Below, piece by piece: positions 45,299-54,498 of a stretch of 64,000 nt of DNA. The stretch lies in contig CAJTMX010000024.1 in the NCBI GenBank assembly GCA_910577235.1, positions 4,526-68,525 on the forward strand, read 5' to 3'. The translations under genes and the position numbers were made by a program. The DNA comes from an uncultured Acetatifactor sp. (GTDB lineage: Bacteria; Bacillota; Clostridia; Lachnospirales; Lachnospiraceae). How positions within the stretch are numbered: position 1 is the first letter of the stretch; every line of letters begins with the position of its first letter. The notes under the pieces are model-generated. The model worked only from the letters and a program-made list of their open reading frames with translations, was not told the DNA's origin and ran no database searches.

Positions 45299-46669
45299 CT
45301 ATCGGCTCATTTCAAACACACGTTTCGGGCGTTTATTTGCCTTTTCTATCTGTTCTAATGCCTTTGACCGTTCCAATATCAACTGTACCTGTTCTCTACC
45401 TAAATGACACTCCAAACGCCTCAAATCAGACGCTTTTTCCTGCAATCGGTCTATGGTGTCGCTCTGCTCCATGACCTTATCTGTCAAGCGACTAATCTGT
45501 ATTTGTTGCTCGTCCACTTTGGCGGCAAATTTCTTGCTTTGCTCTGTAAGCTGTACGCATTTGATAGTCAGATTTTTTACCACCTCTTTTAATTTCTCCA
45601 CAAGCGGTAAAGCCTTTTTGTCCCGGTATGCCTTTGCGCTCATCAATGCCCCCGGCTCTGACAACTGCCATTTTTCATCTTCATCATAGGCGTGTATATT
45701 GCGCTCCATGACTTCCTTTGACTGTACCATCTTGTTAAGTTCCTGCTGTAACTTTTTCTGCTGTTTTTCCAATTTCTCATTTTCAGACAGCAGCTTTTCC
45801 TTATCTTCCGTCAGTGTTTCCGTCTGCTCTTTCAAAAGAAGATTTGTTGCGGAAAGTTCCGATACTTCCTGCCGGATCGCTTCTCCCTCTTTCCGTATCT
45901 GCTCCGTTTCCTGTCCTGCCGCTATCTGCTGATGAAGAATAGAGGATAATTGCTCTTTACTGCCGGAGATTGTCTGTTCCAGTTCTGCAACCTCTTTCTG
46001 CCGCTCCTGCTTCTCAAAGTCGAGTACAGACAAATGCTTCTCATGTGTTCCCTTTTTCTCCCACTCAATATCATGCTTTAGCATAATCTCCGCAAGCTGT
46101 TCTTTCTCTGCCGCTACCCACTGGTTACGTTCCGTTTCGCTCCTTGTGCCGCCTTTGAAGCCGAGTTCTGCCAGTGCCTTTTTCAATGATACTCTTGTTT
46201 CAAGCCCTCTTTTGCTTCCAATCGTATAAGGTATGAAATCTATATGCAGATGTGGTGTTGCTTCGTCCATATGGAGATGTGCCGAAAACACTCTCAATGT
46301 GGGATTGCGCCGCTGAAAATCCTGCATATATTCATCAAGTATTTTTGCCGCAAGCTGTCCGTCCTCTGTCTTTGCCCCCATATCGTCCTTGTTGCCTATC
46401 TGTAAAATAATTTCATGGAATGGCTTCTCCTGCTTGCCGGAACAGATTTTCTCATAATAATCATCAATCCGGCGGTCACTTCTAGTCTGCTTCTCATTGT
46501 ACCGGTCAAGTGCTTCATCAAATAATTCGTGGTAAACATCTTTGATATTTTCGTTGCAGTATTCCACATTCAGACAGCTCCGCTCCGGGTCAGTGTTCTT
46601 TGCGTGAAATTTTCTGCTATTGTGGTTGACAGAGCCTTTCCCTGTCATAACGCTGATAGTCCGCTTCAA
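45299..46669 (-). CDS. MobV/Pre-type relaxase
   Basis: A 456-residue relaxase. The N-terminal motif GSVNHNSRKF matches the Mob/Pre family, and the metal-binding motif is FSAHLHMDEATPHLHIDFIP. The C-terminal half is a long coiled coil (roughly 215-340). Translation seems to start at TTG 46669, with AAGGG seven bases upstream. The element C homologue has a TTG at the same place and an identical length, supporting this start. It should nick the oriT-like sequence just upstream and allow mobilisation by a helper conjugation system. Confidence 0.87.
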   Translation of the reverse strand: MKRTISVMTGKGSVNHNSRKFHAKNTDPERSCLNVEYCNENIKDVYHELFDEALDRYNEKQTRSDRRIDDYYEKICSGKQEKPFHEIILQIGNKDDMGAKTEDGQLAAKILDEYMQDFQRRNPTLRVFSAHLHMDEATPHLHIDFIPYTIGSKRGLETRVSLKKALAELGFKGGTRSETERNQWVAAEKEQLAEIMLKHDIEWEKKGTHEKHLSVLDFEKQERQKEVAELEQTISGSKEQLSSILHQQIAAGQETEQIRKEGEAIRQEVSELSATNLLLKEQTETLTEDKEKLLSENEKLEKQQKKLQQELNKMVQSKEVMERNIHAYDEDEKWQLSEPGALMSAKAYRDKKALPLVEKLKEVVKNLTIKCVQLTEQSKKFAAKVDEQQIQISRLTDKVMEQSDTIDRLQEKASDLRRLECHLGREQVQLILERSKALEQIEKANKRPKRVFEMSR

Positions 46670-46718
46670 TCAATTTCCCTTTCTCCCTATCGGGTAATGA
46701 GCGCCGGATACGGCGCAT

Positions 46719-46843
46719 AGCCTTTGTTACTTTCTGCGAAAGTAACGCAAAAGCACTTTCGACACGCTCCGCTTTATCAAAAGTGCCTTTGCGCCCTGCC
46801 GGGGGCTTTCCGTCCTTACGGACGGTGCGGCTTTTCGCCGCCT
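46719..46843. other. Candidate oriT of element B
   Basis: This lies between the relaxase and ATPase genes. Its first 90 bases (46719-46808) are identical to 62696-62785 in element C, far more conserved than the flanking genes. It contains GTTACTTTC-TGC-GAAAGTAAC (46726-46746), a GCACTTT/AAAGTGC inverted repeat (46753-46786) and a GC-rich hairpin further on. MobV origins lie directly upstream of the relaxase and consist of such inverted repeats. Confidence 0.65.
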
Positions 46844-46919
46844 TATTGCCGCCACGCTTCTAATCAAGATGGCAAGATTACCCTATCTTTAGAAAAGGCA
46901 ATCTTGCTATCTTCTTTTG

Positions 46920-47888
46920 CTACAAAGTCCAGTACCATTGATTTCCTACTTTCACGCTGTCAATGTTCATTTCTTTTTTGGCGTTCCACAGCGTTTTCTT
47001 CTTGATACCCCTCTCCCTTGCCGCTTCTGTAACTTCATTGCAGGATAACTGCCCCTCTGCCAAAATCTCCGCAAGAAATGATTTAGCGTCCTTTGTTTTC
47101 TGTCCTCTGCTTTCGCCGGAAAGTAATTCCTCAACCGTAATGTCATAAACGCCCTCCCAAGTAAAACCGTTGTCCTTATCCATGCGAAATGCTATTGAAG
47201 TTCCCTCCGGCGCAAGACTGCTCTTATCATGCGCTATCACACGCAAAGTTGTATCGTCTTTTATCCTGCCGACTACCAACACACTCCGGGCGGTAGCTTG
47301 AAAATCTATTGAACCCAAGCCCCGGTAAGTCGATTTACTTCCGCTTGCCTTATTCATGTGACCGATAAGGACAATCGCACAACCGTATTCTTCCGCAATA
47401 TTTCCCAACTGCTTCAGCACTGGTCTGATTTCGTTTGCCCGGTGCATATCCACATCTGCGCCCAAATAGGCTTGTATTGGGTCTAACACAACCATTTTTG
47501 CCCTGGTTTCCTTTATTGCCCGGACGAGCCTTTCATCTGTCATACTCAAACAATCAATACTTTCATCAATTACCAACACCCGGTTACAGTCTGCTCCTGC
47601 TTCTAACAATCGGGGTTTTATGGTATCTTCCAAACTATCCTCTGCGTTCTGATAAATCACGTTGACCGGCTCTCTGCCCTCTGCTGTTTCCTCACAGGGA
47701 AGTGCTTCGCCTTTTGTGAGAAGTGCCGCAAGGTGCAAAATAAAAGTGGTCTTTCCCTCCCCCGGATCGCCTCGCACAATCGTCAGCTTTCCATAGGGAA
47801 TATAAGGATACCACAACCAGTTTACTTCTCTTGCTTCTACATCTTCCATGTTGATTAAACGATAATTTTTCTCTCTTTTTTCTTCCAT
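46920..47888 (-). CDS. RepA-like AAA ATPase/helicase
   Basis: A 322-residue RecA-fold ATPase (AAA_25/RepA type). Walker A is VRGDPGEGKTTFILH, Walker B MVVLDPIQAYLG, and the sensor region CAIVLIGHMNKASGSKSTYRG. The C-terminus may hold a small winged-helix domain (CNEVTEAARERGIKKKTLWN). GGAGG precedes the ATG. In mobilisable elements such proteins act as replicative helicases or replication initiators after excision. A homologue sits at the same place in element C. Confidence 0.83.
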   Translation of the reverse strand: MEEKREKNYRLINMEDVEAREVNWLWYPYIPYGKLTIVRGDPGEGKTTFILHLAALLTKGEALPCEETAEGREPVNVIYQNAEDSLEDTIKPRLLEAGADCNRVLVIDESIDCLSMTDERLVRAIKETRAKMVVLDPIQAYLGADVDMHRANEIRPVLKQLGNIAEEYGCAIVLIGHMNKASGSKSTYRGLGSIDFQATARSVLVVGRIKDDTTLRVIAHDKSSLAPEGTSIAFRMDKDNGFTWEGVYDITVEELLSGESRGQKTKDAKSFLAEILAEGQLSCNEVTEAARERGIKKKTLWNAKKEMNIDSVKVGNQWYWTL

Positions 47889-47923
47889 TTGCGTCCTCCA
47901 CTGAAATAATTCGATTGAGTTTC

Positions 47924-47977
47924 GGCAGAGCCTTTGTTATACTATATTTGCGAGATATAAATACAACAGGCTCTGCC
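47924..47977 (-). promoter_or_regulatory. Inverted repeat around the ATPase/relaxase operon promoter
   Basis: GGCAGAGCC (47924-47932) and GGCTCTGCC (47969-47977) flank an AT-rich stretch with TATAGTATAAC on the minus strand, likely the -10 area of the operon promoter. The arms could be an operator. Confidence 0.5.
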
Positions 47978-47997
47978 TTTGTAGTGAAATGTCCTTG

Positions 47998-48487
47998 TCA
48001 ATCGGCAGGGGCATTTTCATTTCTTGCGGCGTTTAGCATATCTGCCACTTTCTTTTGTTGATTAGGATATAAATGCCCGTAAGTATTCAGCGTGATTTTA
48101 ATATCCCTATGCCCTAACCGTTCTTTTATAATCAAAGGCTGTACACCTTGATTGATAAGATATGCTACATGGCTATGACGTAAATCATGTACCCTAATCT
48201 GCTTTACACCCGATTTCACACACGCACGTTTCAGCTTATGCTGTACCGCTTCTGCAACAATCGGAAACAGTCTTTCATTATCCGGCAGACCATAACAACG
48301 GTTCACATACATTTCAATCTCTTTCGTTAAAAATTTGGGAATGTCAATCACTCTAACCGACTGTTCCGTTTTCGGCGTTGTAATAATATCCCTACGCTCC
48401 GTTCTGTAATAAGTCTTAGTAATGCTAATTTGATTGTTTTGAAAATCAACATCTTCTTTTGTCAGTGCCAACATTTCTGCTTTTGTC
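47998..48487 (-). pseudogene. int: Tyrosine integrase, C-terminal fragment
   Basis: The catalytic half of a Tn916-type integrase: ALTKEDVDFQNNQISITKTY, the first catalytic lysine region TTPKTEQSVRVI, then RVHDLRHSHVAYLI, LGHRDIKITLNTYGHLYP (the R-H-R-H-Y set is present). The N-terminal half lies 6 kb away at 54499-55104. The break falls inside the conserved TGCREGE-LAL region, so the original gene was split by insertion. Alone it cannot recombine. Confidence 0.88.
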
Positions 48488-48507
48488 AAGTAAAATCTAA
48501 AAAAATG

Positions 48508-49693
48508 CACGGAAATCAATTTTGGAAAACATCACAAATACAAGAAGGGTCAAGCAGGCATCCAAACATAATTTTTGAAATAGCACGTTTGGATGCAGAC
48601 CTTTCCTTATATGTTTTTATTAGATTGATTGCCAGCTTTCTAAGCATATTCAGGTTCTGCTGCACATTTTTATCCTCTACCCGGCAGTAATCTTCCCTGA
48701 AATGGACATCTAGCAGCCAGTGCATTGTCTCCACTGACCACTCCCCGCGTGCATAATAGAGCAGCTCCTTTGCCGTCAGCCTCCGGCTGGAAATGTAATA
48801 GTGCCATTCACTCGACTGTTCGCCTTTTACCTCAAATTCAGTATGGATGGCACCTATGCTCTTCAGGTTTTTCCAGTCCCCCCTGCCAGCCAACCATCCA
48901 ATATCATTTGTGACAAAAGCCGTCCGTTTTTCTATCCTGTCCCGGCTTTTCTCTGTACTGCCTGCCTTCTCCATTTCTTCATGAAAAGTTTCATCCTGCA
49001 CATAATCTTCTATATCTTTTTTCAGTGTCTCCTGATTGTCTTTTGCGCACAGTAAATAATCAGCATGCCCAGCGATAACGGCTTCTGCTGTTTTCTTCTG
49101 ACAATTCAATGCATCGGCAACTACCATGCACCCGCCAATTTCAAGCTGTCCTATAAGCTCCTGGACTGCAGGAATCTCATTGCTTTTACCATCCACGCTT
49201 TTCTGGGCAAAGGTAATTCCGAGCTCCGAAACCTGTGCGCTTACGATATGGAGAGGGCTTTCATAACTGCCCATATGCCCCGTCGAACGGATTGTCTTTC
49301 CATCCAGGGCGATTGTCATCCCTTCCCTTTTTTCAGGCAGGATGTCTTCTGCCCACCGGACAAAACAGCGGTTAAGGGATTCTGGCTTTATTAGCTTAAG
49401 AAGGCACAGAAGCCAGTAATAGCATGGCACATTTTCTATCCCGAATTTCTCCTTTAAAAATATGCTTATCCTGTCGCTTGCTGCCCACTGGTGTATCTGT
49501 CTGATATTTTTCAGCCCGCAGATGCTTCCAAGTATTACAATTGTTATTGCTTCTGCCACACTACAGAAATAGCCATTGTATTCTCTTGTTGTTTCTATTT
49601 CTTCAAAATATTGAGTTATGATATTCTTTTCCATGGGTCTATTATACATGGTTTTGAGGAAATTGAAATGTTTTTCAAAAATTGATTTCCGTG
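48508..49693 (-). mobile_element. ISAs1-family insertion sequence, 1186 bp
   Basis: Terminal inverted repeats start CACGGAAATCAATTTTGGAA on the left (48508) and CACGGAAATCAATTTTTGAA on the complement of the right end (49693). An 8-bp direct repeat AAAAAATG flanks both ends (48500-48507 and 49694-49701). The single transposase gene fills it. The insertion lies just inside the cassette that split the integrase and happened after that cassette arrived. Confidence 0.92.
48516..49634 (-). CDS. ISAs1-family transposase
   Basis: A DDE transposase of about 372 residues. The family pattern is clear: an N-terminal VAEAITIVILGSICGLKNIR, then MTIALDGKTIRSTGHMG with the first catalytic Asp, VVADALNCQKKTAEAVIAGH with the second, and a C-terminal WSVETMHWLLDVHFREDYCR with the Glu. 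No frameshift is seen, so it is probably active. ATG 49634 is preferred because ATG 49649 overlaps a TATAAT and neither has a strong ribosome site. Confidence 0.9.
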   Translation of the reverse strand: MEKNIITQYFEEIETTREYNGYFCSVAEAITIVILGSICGLKNIRQIHQWAASDRISIFLKEKFGIENVPCYYWLLCLLKLIKPESLNRCFVRWAEDILPEKREGMTIALDGKTIRSTGHMGSYESPLHIVSAQVSELGITFAQKSVDGKSNEIPAVQELIGQLEIGGCMVVADALNCQKKTAEAVIAGHADYLLCAKDNQETLKKDIEDYVQDETFHEEMEKAGSTEKSRDRIEKRTAFVTNDIGWLAGRGDWKNLKSIGAIHTEFEVKGEQSSEWHYYISSRRLTAKELLYYARGEWSVETMHWLLDVHFREDYCRVEDKNVQQNLNMLRKLAINLIKTYKERSASKRAISKIMFGCLLDPSCICDVFQN

Positions 49694-49715
49694 AAAAAAT
49701 GTTTTTTGATCAATG

Positions 49716-49749
49716 AAAAAGACACCGTAGTATTAGCCTCTATGGTGCC
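49716..49749 (-). terminator. Terminator of the defence-like cassette
   Basis: GGCACCATAG pairs with CTACGGTGTC (two G-U pairs) around a nine-base loop and is followed on the minus strand by TTTTT. It lies 34 bases past the stop of the DUF1016 gene. Confidence 0.8.
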
Positions 49750-49782
49750 TTTCAATAATACTCTTTTTTATATAACATCAAT

Positions 49783-50826
49783 TTATTCTTTCTCACTTAT
49801 TAACTGCCGCAGCTCTTCCTTACTTGGAAGCACCGTTTGATATTTGCTCGCAAATATCTGATTATTGTCTTCCGGTAAAGTCATTTCTACCACCGCGTCT
49901 TTCTTATCCTTACAAATAATGATTCCTATTGTTGGGTTTTCATCCTCTAGCTTTACTTTCCTGTCGTAATAGTTTACATACATCTGCATTTGCCCAATAT
50001 CCTGATGCTTCAGCTGACCGACCTTCAAATCAAATAAGACAAAACATCTTAACAGACGGTTAAAAAATACCAGATCCACTCTATAATGTTCTTCTTCAAA
50101 TGTAAACCGCACCTGACGTCCCACAAAAGTAAAGCCTCTCCCCAATTCCAGCAAAAACATCTGCAAATTGTCTATCAGGCGCTTTTCCAAATCGGTTTCT
50201 GAATAAACAGGTTCTTCCGGCAATCCGGTAAATTCCAGAACATAAGGATCTTTAAAAATATCATCCGGCTTTTCAATCTGCTGTCCTTCCAAAGCAAGGC
50301 GCATTACCTCCTCTTTCTCCCTGCTTAATGCAAGCCTTTCATATAAGGAACTGCCATATTGCCGCCCAAGTTCATCCTTGCTCCATCCATTCCGGTATGC
50401 TTCTATTTCATAGAAATGACGTTCTTCTACATTGTTTATACGCATCAGAATAAGATAATGCGACCAGCTTAAGTAAAACCGCCTTCCCTCTACAGTCATT
50501 GGAAGCTGCTCCGAATTTGAAAAGGCTGAATCTGAAATTACATCTTTCGAATATACCATATAGAAACGGCGCATAAGTTTTAAATTTTCATAGGAAAAGC
50601 CCCTGCCAAACTCTTCTGTCAGCCGCACGGATAACTCCTGTAGAATATATTTCCCATAAGCTGCACGCTCGCTACCATTCTGCTCCTCATCTATAATCAA
50701 GCGCCCGGCCTCATAATAAGAATAAACCATAGCCATGTTCACTGCCATGCTCATCCTACGCTTTGCATCTCGAAATAACTGCACAACCTGGCTAATAAAT
50801 TTATCACTGCTCTTCTTATCCTGCAT
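49783..50826 (-). CDS. DUF1016 (YhcG-like) PD-(D/E)xK nuclease-domain protein
   Basis: A 347-residue protein. The N-terminal DUF1016 region has MVYSYYEAGRLIIDEEQNG and EFGRGFSYENLKLMRRFY. The C-terminal YhcG nuclease-like domain has RVDLVFFNRLLRCFVLFDLK, the D...DLK arrangement of PD-(D/E)xK enzymes. AAGGAG nine bases before ATG 50826 favours it over ATG 50862. YhcG-type proteins often sit beside restriction or other defence genes. Here it is third in an operon with an Mrr-nSTAND NTPase and a Fic-like protein. DNA cleavage or protection is inferred. Confidence 0.83.
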   Translation of the reverse strand: MQDKKSSDKFISQVVQLFRDAKRRMSMAVNMAMVYSYYEAGRLIIDEEQNGSERAAYGKYILQELSVRLTEEFGRGFSYENLKLMRRFYMVYSKDVISDSAFSNSEQLPMTVEGRRFYLSWSHYLILMRINNVEERHFYEIEAYRNGWSKDELGRQYGSSLYERLALSREKEEVMRLALEGQQIEKPDDIFKDPYVLEFTGLPEEPVYSETDLEKRLIDNLQMFLLELGRGFTFVGRQVRFTFEEEHYRVDLVFFNRLLRCFVLFDLKVGQLKHQDIGQMQMYVNYYDRKVKLEDENPTIGIIICKDKKDAVVEMTLPEDNNQIFASKYQTVLPSKEELRQLISEKE

Positions 50827-50925
50827 TCTAAATTTCTCCTTTTCCAATTCGGTAACTGGCAATTACCGAATTTATAAAATTTTCTATACGACAGACGAAA
50901 ATCCAACAGGAACGGATTATAATGT

Positions 50926-53235
50926 CTATTTAAAAATGCAATCCAAAACATCCAGTTCACCGGCAATCCCATAATCATAATCTCTTTCATGATGGTCATA
51001 TTCCGGCTCTGATGGCTCCAAACAACCTTCTATATACCCCTCGACATCTAATCTTTCTATATTTATATCATCCTTTGATATTCTAATTCTGTTTAAAATA
51101 TCCTGTGGAAGTTTTCCGACCATTTCTGAAACTTCCCGTTCCACGTCCTCTTTTATAAAATCACATACAATATCCGTTACAGATTCTTTATCTAATTCCT
51201 CATAATAACCATTATATCTCATATTGTGTTTAAAAAGATCGTCCATATCATAATCTCCATAATAATCGTCTGCCTGAACATCTTCCATATATGCAAATAT
51301 TGCAGCTTGTATTGCTTCAAAAAATATATGCTTATATTTCTTGTAGAAAAAATCAATACCATATGTATCTGCTGATTCAATCAGTGTTTGGAACTCCCCT
51401 AAATCTAAATTTCCGAAAAATTCAATTATAACGTCCTCATCCAGACAATCATATGTATGATAAAATGCAGCAAATTCATCCGAAAGCAGTCTGATAAATA
51501 GTTCACATCTTCCCATCATTCCTTCAAAGGATCCATATGGCAATGCTTGAAAAAATTTTTCAACCACATGTTTGTAATTGTCATGGAATACTTCAAGCCT
51601 ACAGATGTACGTCAATATGACATACTCTTCTTCATTCTGATTGGCATAATTGTATAAATTTGCTCTTCCCGCTTGGATTATGCTTTCCATGCTTTCAGAA
51701 AATCCGCGTTTTATCTGCTCATATTCCGTGACATTTTTCCAGATATTTTCTCTTTCTATATCATTTTTCTGTAGGTATTCTTTTAAAAAATCATTCACAG
51801 ATGGATTAATTACCCCGATTTCTTTTTTCTTGTATTTTTCTATAATCTGTATAAATGCACCCTCCAACCGTTTCAGAACATCTTCCCATATATTCCTGCT
51901 TGTATCCACTATAGCACTATTACGTAATCTGTAGTTAAATGCCCTCTTAAGCCTATTTTCATCTATACTGGTATCTGTCAATGAATATAATGTTGTCAAA
52001 AAAATCCTGTCTTCTTGCTGTAATTTTTCTGAAAACTCATCCTGCCATATTTCTGTCGGGTTATCCAAACACTGGAGGACATATTCATAATAATGGTCGC
52101 CGGGTACTTTTTTTAAATTATATTCTCTCGTGACAAACTCCATTATACGCGGCGTATAATTATTATGCTTAACAATTTCCCTGTAACGAAATTCCTTTAA
52201 TATATCCTGATAGTAGGCCACTGGCAAACCTTTGAAATAAATGTGATTGTGAAAAATTCTCCCCTTATCTAAAAGGGATAACTTCCCCATATCCAATATT
52301 GTAATTTTAAGCTGTTCGTCTTCTATAAAGTGCCTAAATTCAATCACACTCTCCTTAGCTTGCTGAAAAATAGTCACGCGGGAATTCATAATTAATTTCT
52401 TATTTTTATGGCAGGCAACATATTTGACCAGACTTAAAAGTTCGTTCCCTTGGGTTTCTTTCATTCTAAAATAATGTTGTCCCAAGCAATCGTCCAGCAA
52501 TATGATTTCCGGCAGATCCTTTTGTGTCGAAATCGCATTTTTAATATCACTTATATCCCCATTTGTTGTGTAACGGATTGTATACCCCTTCGAAGCATAA
52601 TATATAGCAAGCATCTTGGTAGTCACGGTCTTTCCTGTACCAGGCATTCCCAGCAAAAGCAGCATCCTTTCTCTTTCAAGTATGTCCAAACATTCATAAT
52701 AGCAACTGGTCTCCACAAATCTCCGGCTATCCTCTTCTATATTATATAAAAGTGCTTCACAGTCAATAAAAATACTCTGGTTAAATACCTGGCTTAGGAT
52801 ATTTGTTGATTCAAGCCATAATTTATAGTGTTTCCTGACAATATCCATATTTTCAAGACATTCCAAAAAATCATCAATGTCAATAAGAGATACGATATCA
52901 TTGGCACTTTCCATATAATCTGAAAACATATCATATATTTCCTGCTTATTCTTTGCTGTTAGCTTCACAGCACAACATATATAATATTTTTCGGGCTGCA
53001 ATTCTTTAACCTTTTGAATTTCCTTTTTTAAAGTTCCAAGCAAATCGCTATATTTACTGTTAATATAATGCTTGACTTGTATAATTACTTTTTTGCTTTT
53101 AGGATCGTCCGTTATATCAATCCCTCCGTCCCTTCCTTTTTGGAACGTGTATAATGTAACGCCAAGCTTTTTCTGCATAATATCCTTGCACAATATTTCA
53201 AATTCAAAATCGCTTAAATTATTATAGTTGTACAT
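50926..53235 (-). CDS. Mrr-type nuclease fused to a STAND NTPase (nSTAND3-like)
   Basis: A 769-residue protein. Residues 1-110 form an Mrr-like restriction-endonuclease domain: GRDGGIDITD (Asp36 to Asp40) and IIQVKHY (Gln53, Lys55). A linker leads to a STAND P-loop module with FVETSCYYECLDIL, Walker A GMPGTGKT (196-203) and Walker B EIILLDDC (243-250). About 300 further helical residues probably form the sensor. This nuclease-NTPase-sensor order is that of Avs-like and other STAND defence proteins that fire on a phage trigger. It is the middle gene of the cassette. Confidence 0.82.
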   Translation of the reverse strand: MYNYNNLSDFEFEILCKDIMQKKLGVTLYTFQKGRDGGIDITDDPKSKKVIIQVKHYINSKYSDLLGTLKKEIQKVKELQPEKYYICCAVKLTAKNKQEIYDMFSDYMESANDIVSLIDIDDFLECLENMDIVRKHYKLWLESTNILSQVFNQSIFIDCEALLYNIEEDSRRFVETSCYYECLDILERERMLLLLGMPGTGKTVTTKMLAIYYASKGYTIRYTTNGDISDIKNAISTQKDLPEIILLDDCLGQHYFRMKETQGNELLSLVKYVACHKNKKLIMNSRVTIFQQAKESVIEFRHFIEDEQLKITILDMGKLSLLDKGRIFHNHIYFKGLPVAYYQDILKEFRYREIVKHNNYTPRIMEFVTREYNLKKVPGDHYYEYVLQCLDNPTEIWQDEFSEKLQQEDRIFLTTLYSLTDTSIDENRLKRAFNYRLRNSAIVDTSRNIWEDVLKRLEGAFIQIIEKYKKKEIGVINPSVNDFLKEYLQKNDIERENIWKNVTEYEQIKRGFSESMESIIQAGRANLYNYANQNEEEYVILTYICRLEVFHDNYKHVVEKFFQALPYGSFEGMMGRCELFIRLLSDEFAAFYHTYDCLDEDVIIEFFGNLDLGEFQTLIESADTYGIDFFYKKYKHIFFEAIQAAIFAYMEDVQADDYYGDYDMDDLFKHNMRYNGYYEELDKESVTDIVCDFIKEDVEREVSEMVGKLPQDILNRIRISKDDINIERLDVEGYIEGCLEPSEPEYDHHERDYDYGIAGELDVLDCIFK

Positions 53236-53277
53236 TTTGTTTTATATCCTTTATCATCATTTTTATAATTGAAATAA

Positions 53278-54381
53278 CTATATTCTTTGAATGCATTCTA
53301 CCAACGGAGTATATTCATATACACGATACCGCTGTTTATTATTCACCTGTTTTACTAAATTTAACGCAACAAACAAATTGACCATTTTTGTTGCCGTACT
53401 GTGCGTTATATTGCAATCATTCATCAATCCTTCTATCCGAAAAAAGGGCTTCTGATGCATCATCATTAATTCATGCTTCATACGTTCTTTCATATGGACC
53501 GGTATATTCTCAGCTTTATCCAGTATATCCCGACTTTTTTCCAGACAACAGTGCTTCTCTTTTATAAAATTATACTCTGTACCGAACACTTTATCCAGCA
53601 TACCTAAATAGAAAAGAAGCCACTGATTAATATTGCATGCCTGTCTGACCTCCGCCATGCGGTCATCACATTCATTTTTATTATCATGCATCAGTTTAGA
53701 AAGCGGAAGCGATAATTCCGGTAAAATCTTCAGTTCCTGCAGATATTTTGTCACAGTATAAGATGAATACAATATATTATTCATTTCATACGGCACAACT
53801 GTTAAAAACTGGTAATAAAGCAGGCCACTGAATAAAATCGGATCTAATGAGGCATTTTCCTTTTTTGCATCACTTTTAAAACCTAACATGATACGAATCA
53901 AATCATCCAGACAGCCGCCTATCCGGTGTGGGGCTGTAGGATTCCATTCTTTTCTTAAAACCCATATCGTCTGCCTGCAGATAATAAATTTTTCCCTATG
54001 CTGTCCCCTCAGCATCTTCAAATCAGAGAACTCCTGAATTTTTTGCCTTTCCTTCCGAATAAGTTCATCATTACCTGCATAGCCAAAAAAGTTTGCAAAA
54101 TCCGGCAGTCGGTTTCCACCCAACTGACAGTACATCAAATTATATCTGTCAACCATTTCGTCTATATTTTTTATTTCTTCTTCATCCAGCAATTCACAAA
54201 TCCCTTCCAGTTTTCCAATCTTATGGTAAATTCGTAATAATAGGTTTTTCATTTCTGCATTTAAATGAATTCTGCCAAACCACTTGTCAATGCTCACCGG
54301 CGTATAGCAACTAAGATAAAATATCTCTTTCATACCTGTACGTTCATTATAATACCAGCCAGCCTGAAAATCCTTCTCCAT
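53278..54381 (-). CDS. Fic-fold protein lacking the catalytic HPFxDGNGR motif
   Basis: A 367-residue protein with no perfect family motif. Its layout follows class II Fic proteins: KIGKLEGICELLDEEEI (53-70), LLYYQFLTVVPYEMNN (187-202) where Fic enzymes have HxxFExIHPFxDGNGR, then QELKILPELSLPLS and WLLFYLGML, and a C-terminal winged helix (THSTATKMVNLFVALNLVKQ, then NKQRYRVYEY). The catalytic His and the nucleotide-binding GNGR are absent, so AMPylation is unlikely. GGGGGA five bases before ATG 54381 sets the start. As the first cassette gene it may act as a sensor, scaffold or repressor. Confidence 0.6.
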   Translation of the reverse strand: MEKDFQAGWYYNERTGMKEIFYLSCYTPVSIDKWFGRIHLNAEMKNLLLRIYHKIGKLEGICELLDEEEIKNIDEMVDRYNLMYCQLGGNRLPDFANFFGYAGNDELIRKERQKIQEFSDLKMLRGQHREKFIICRQTIWVLRKEWNPTAPHRIGGCLDDLIRIMLGFKSDAKKENASLDPILFSGLLYYQFLTVVPYEMNNILYSSYTVTKYLQELKILPELSLPLSKLMHDNKNECDDRMAEVRQACNINQWLLFYLGMLDKVFGTEYNFIKEKHCCLEKSRDILDKAENIPVHMKERMKHELMMMHQKPFFRIEGLMNDCNITHSTATKMVNLFVALNLVKQVNNKQRYRVYEYTPLVECIQRI

Positions 54382-54498
54382 ATATATCCCCCAGAAATAA
54401 ATTAAATATTGGTTCACAATTTTGCCACCAACTAATTCATCGCCTTTTTAATTCTATTTTCTATATAGATTTTATCATTAAATCTTTTAGACTGCAAG

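Noticed and set aside
49694..54498. Cassette as a composite transposon of the ISAs1 element
   Set aside because: Only one copy of the insertion sequence is present and it has its own 8-bp target duplication, so it arrived independently.
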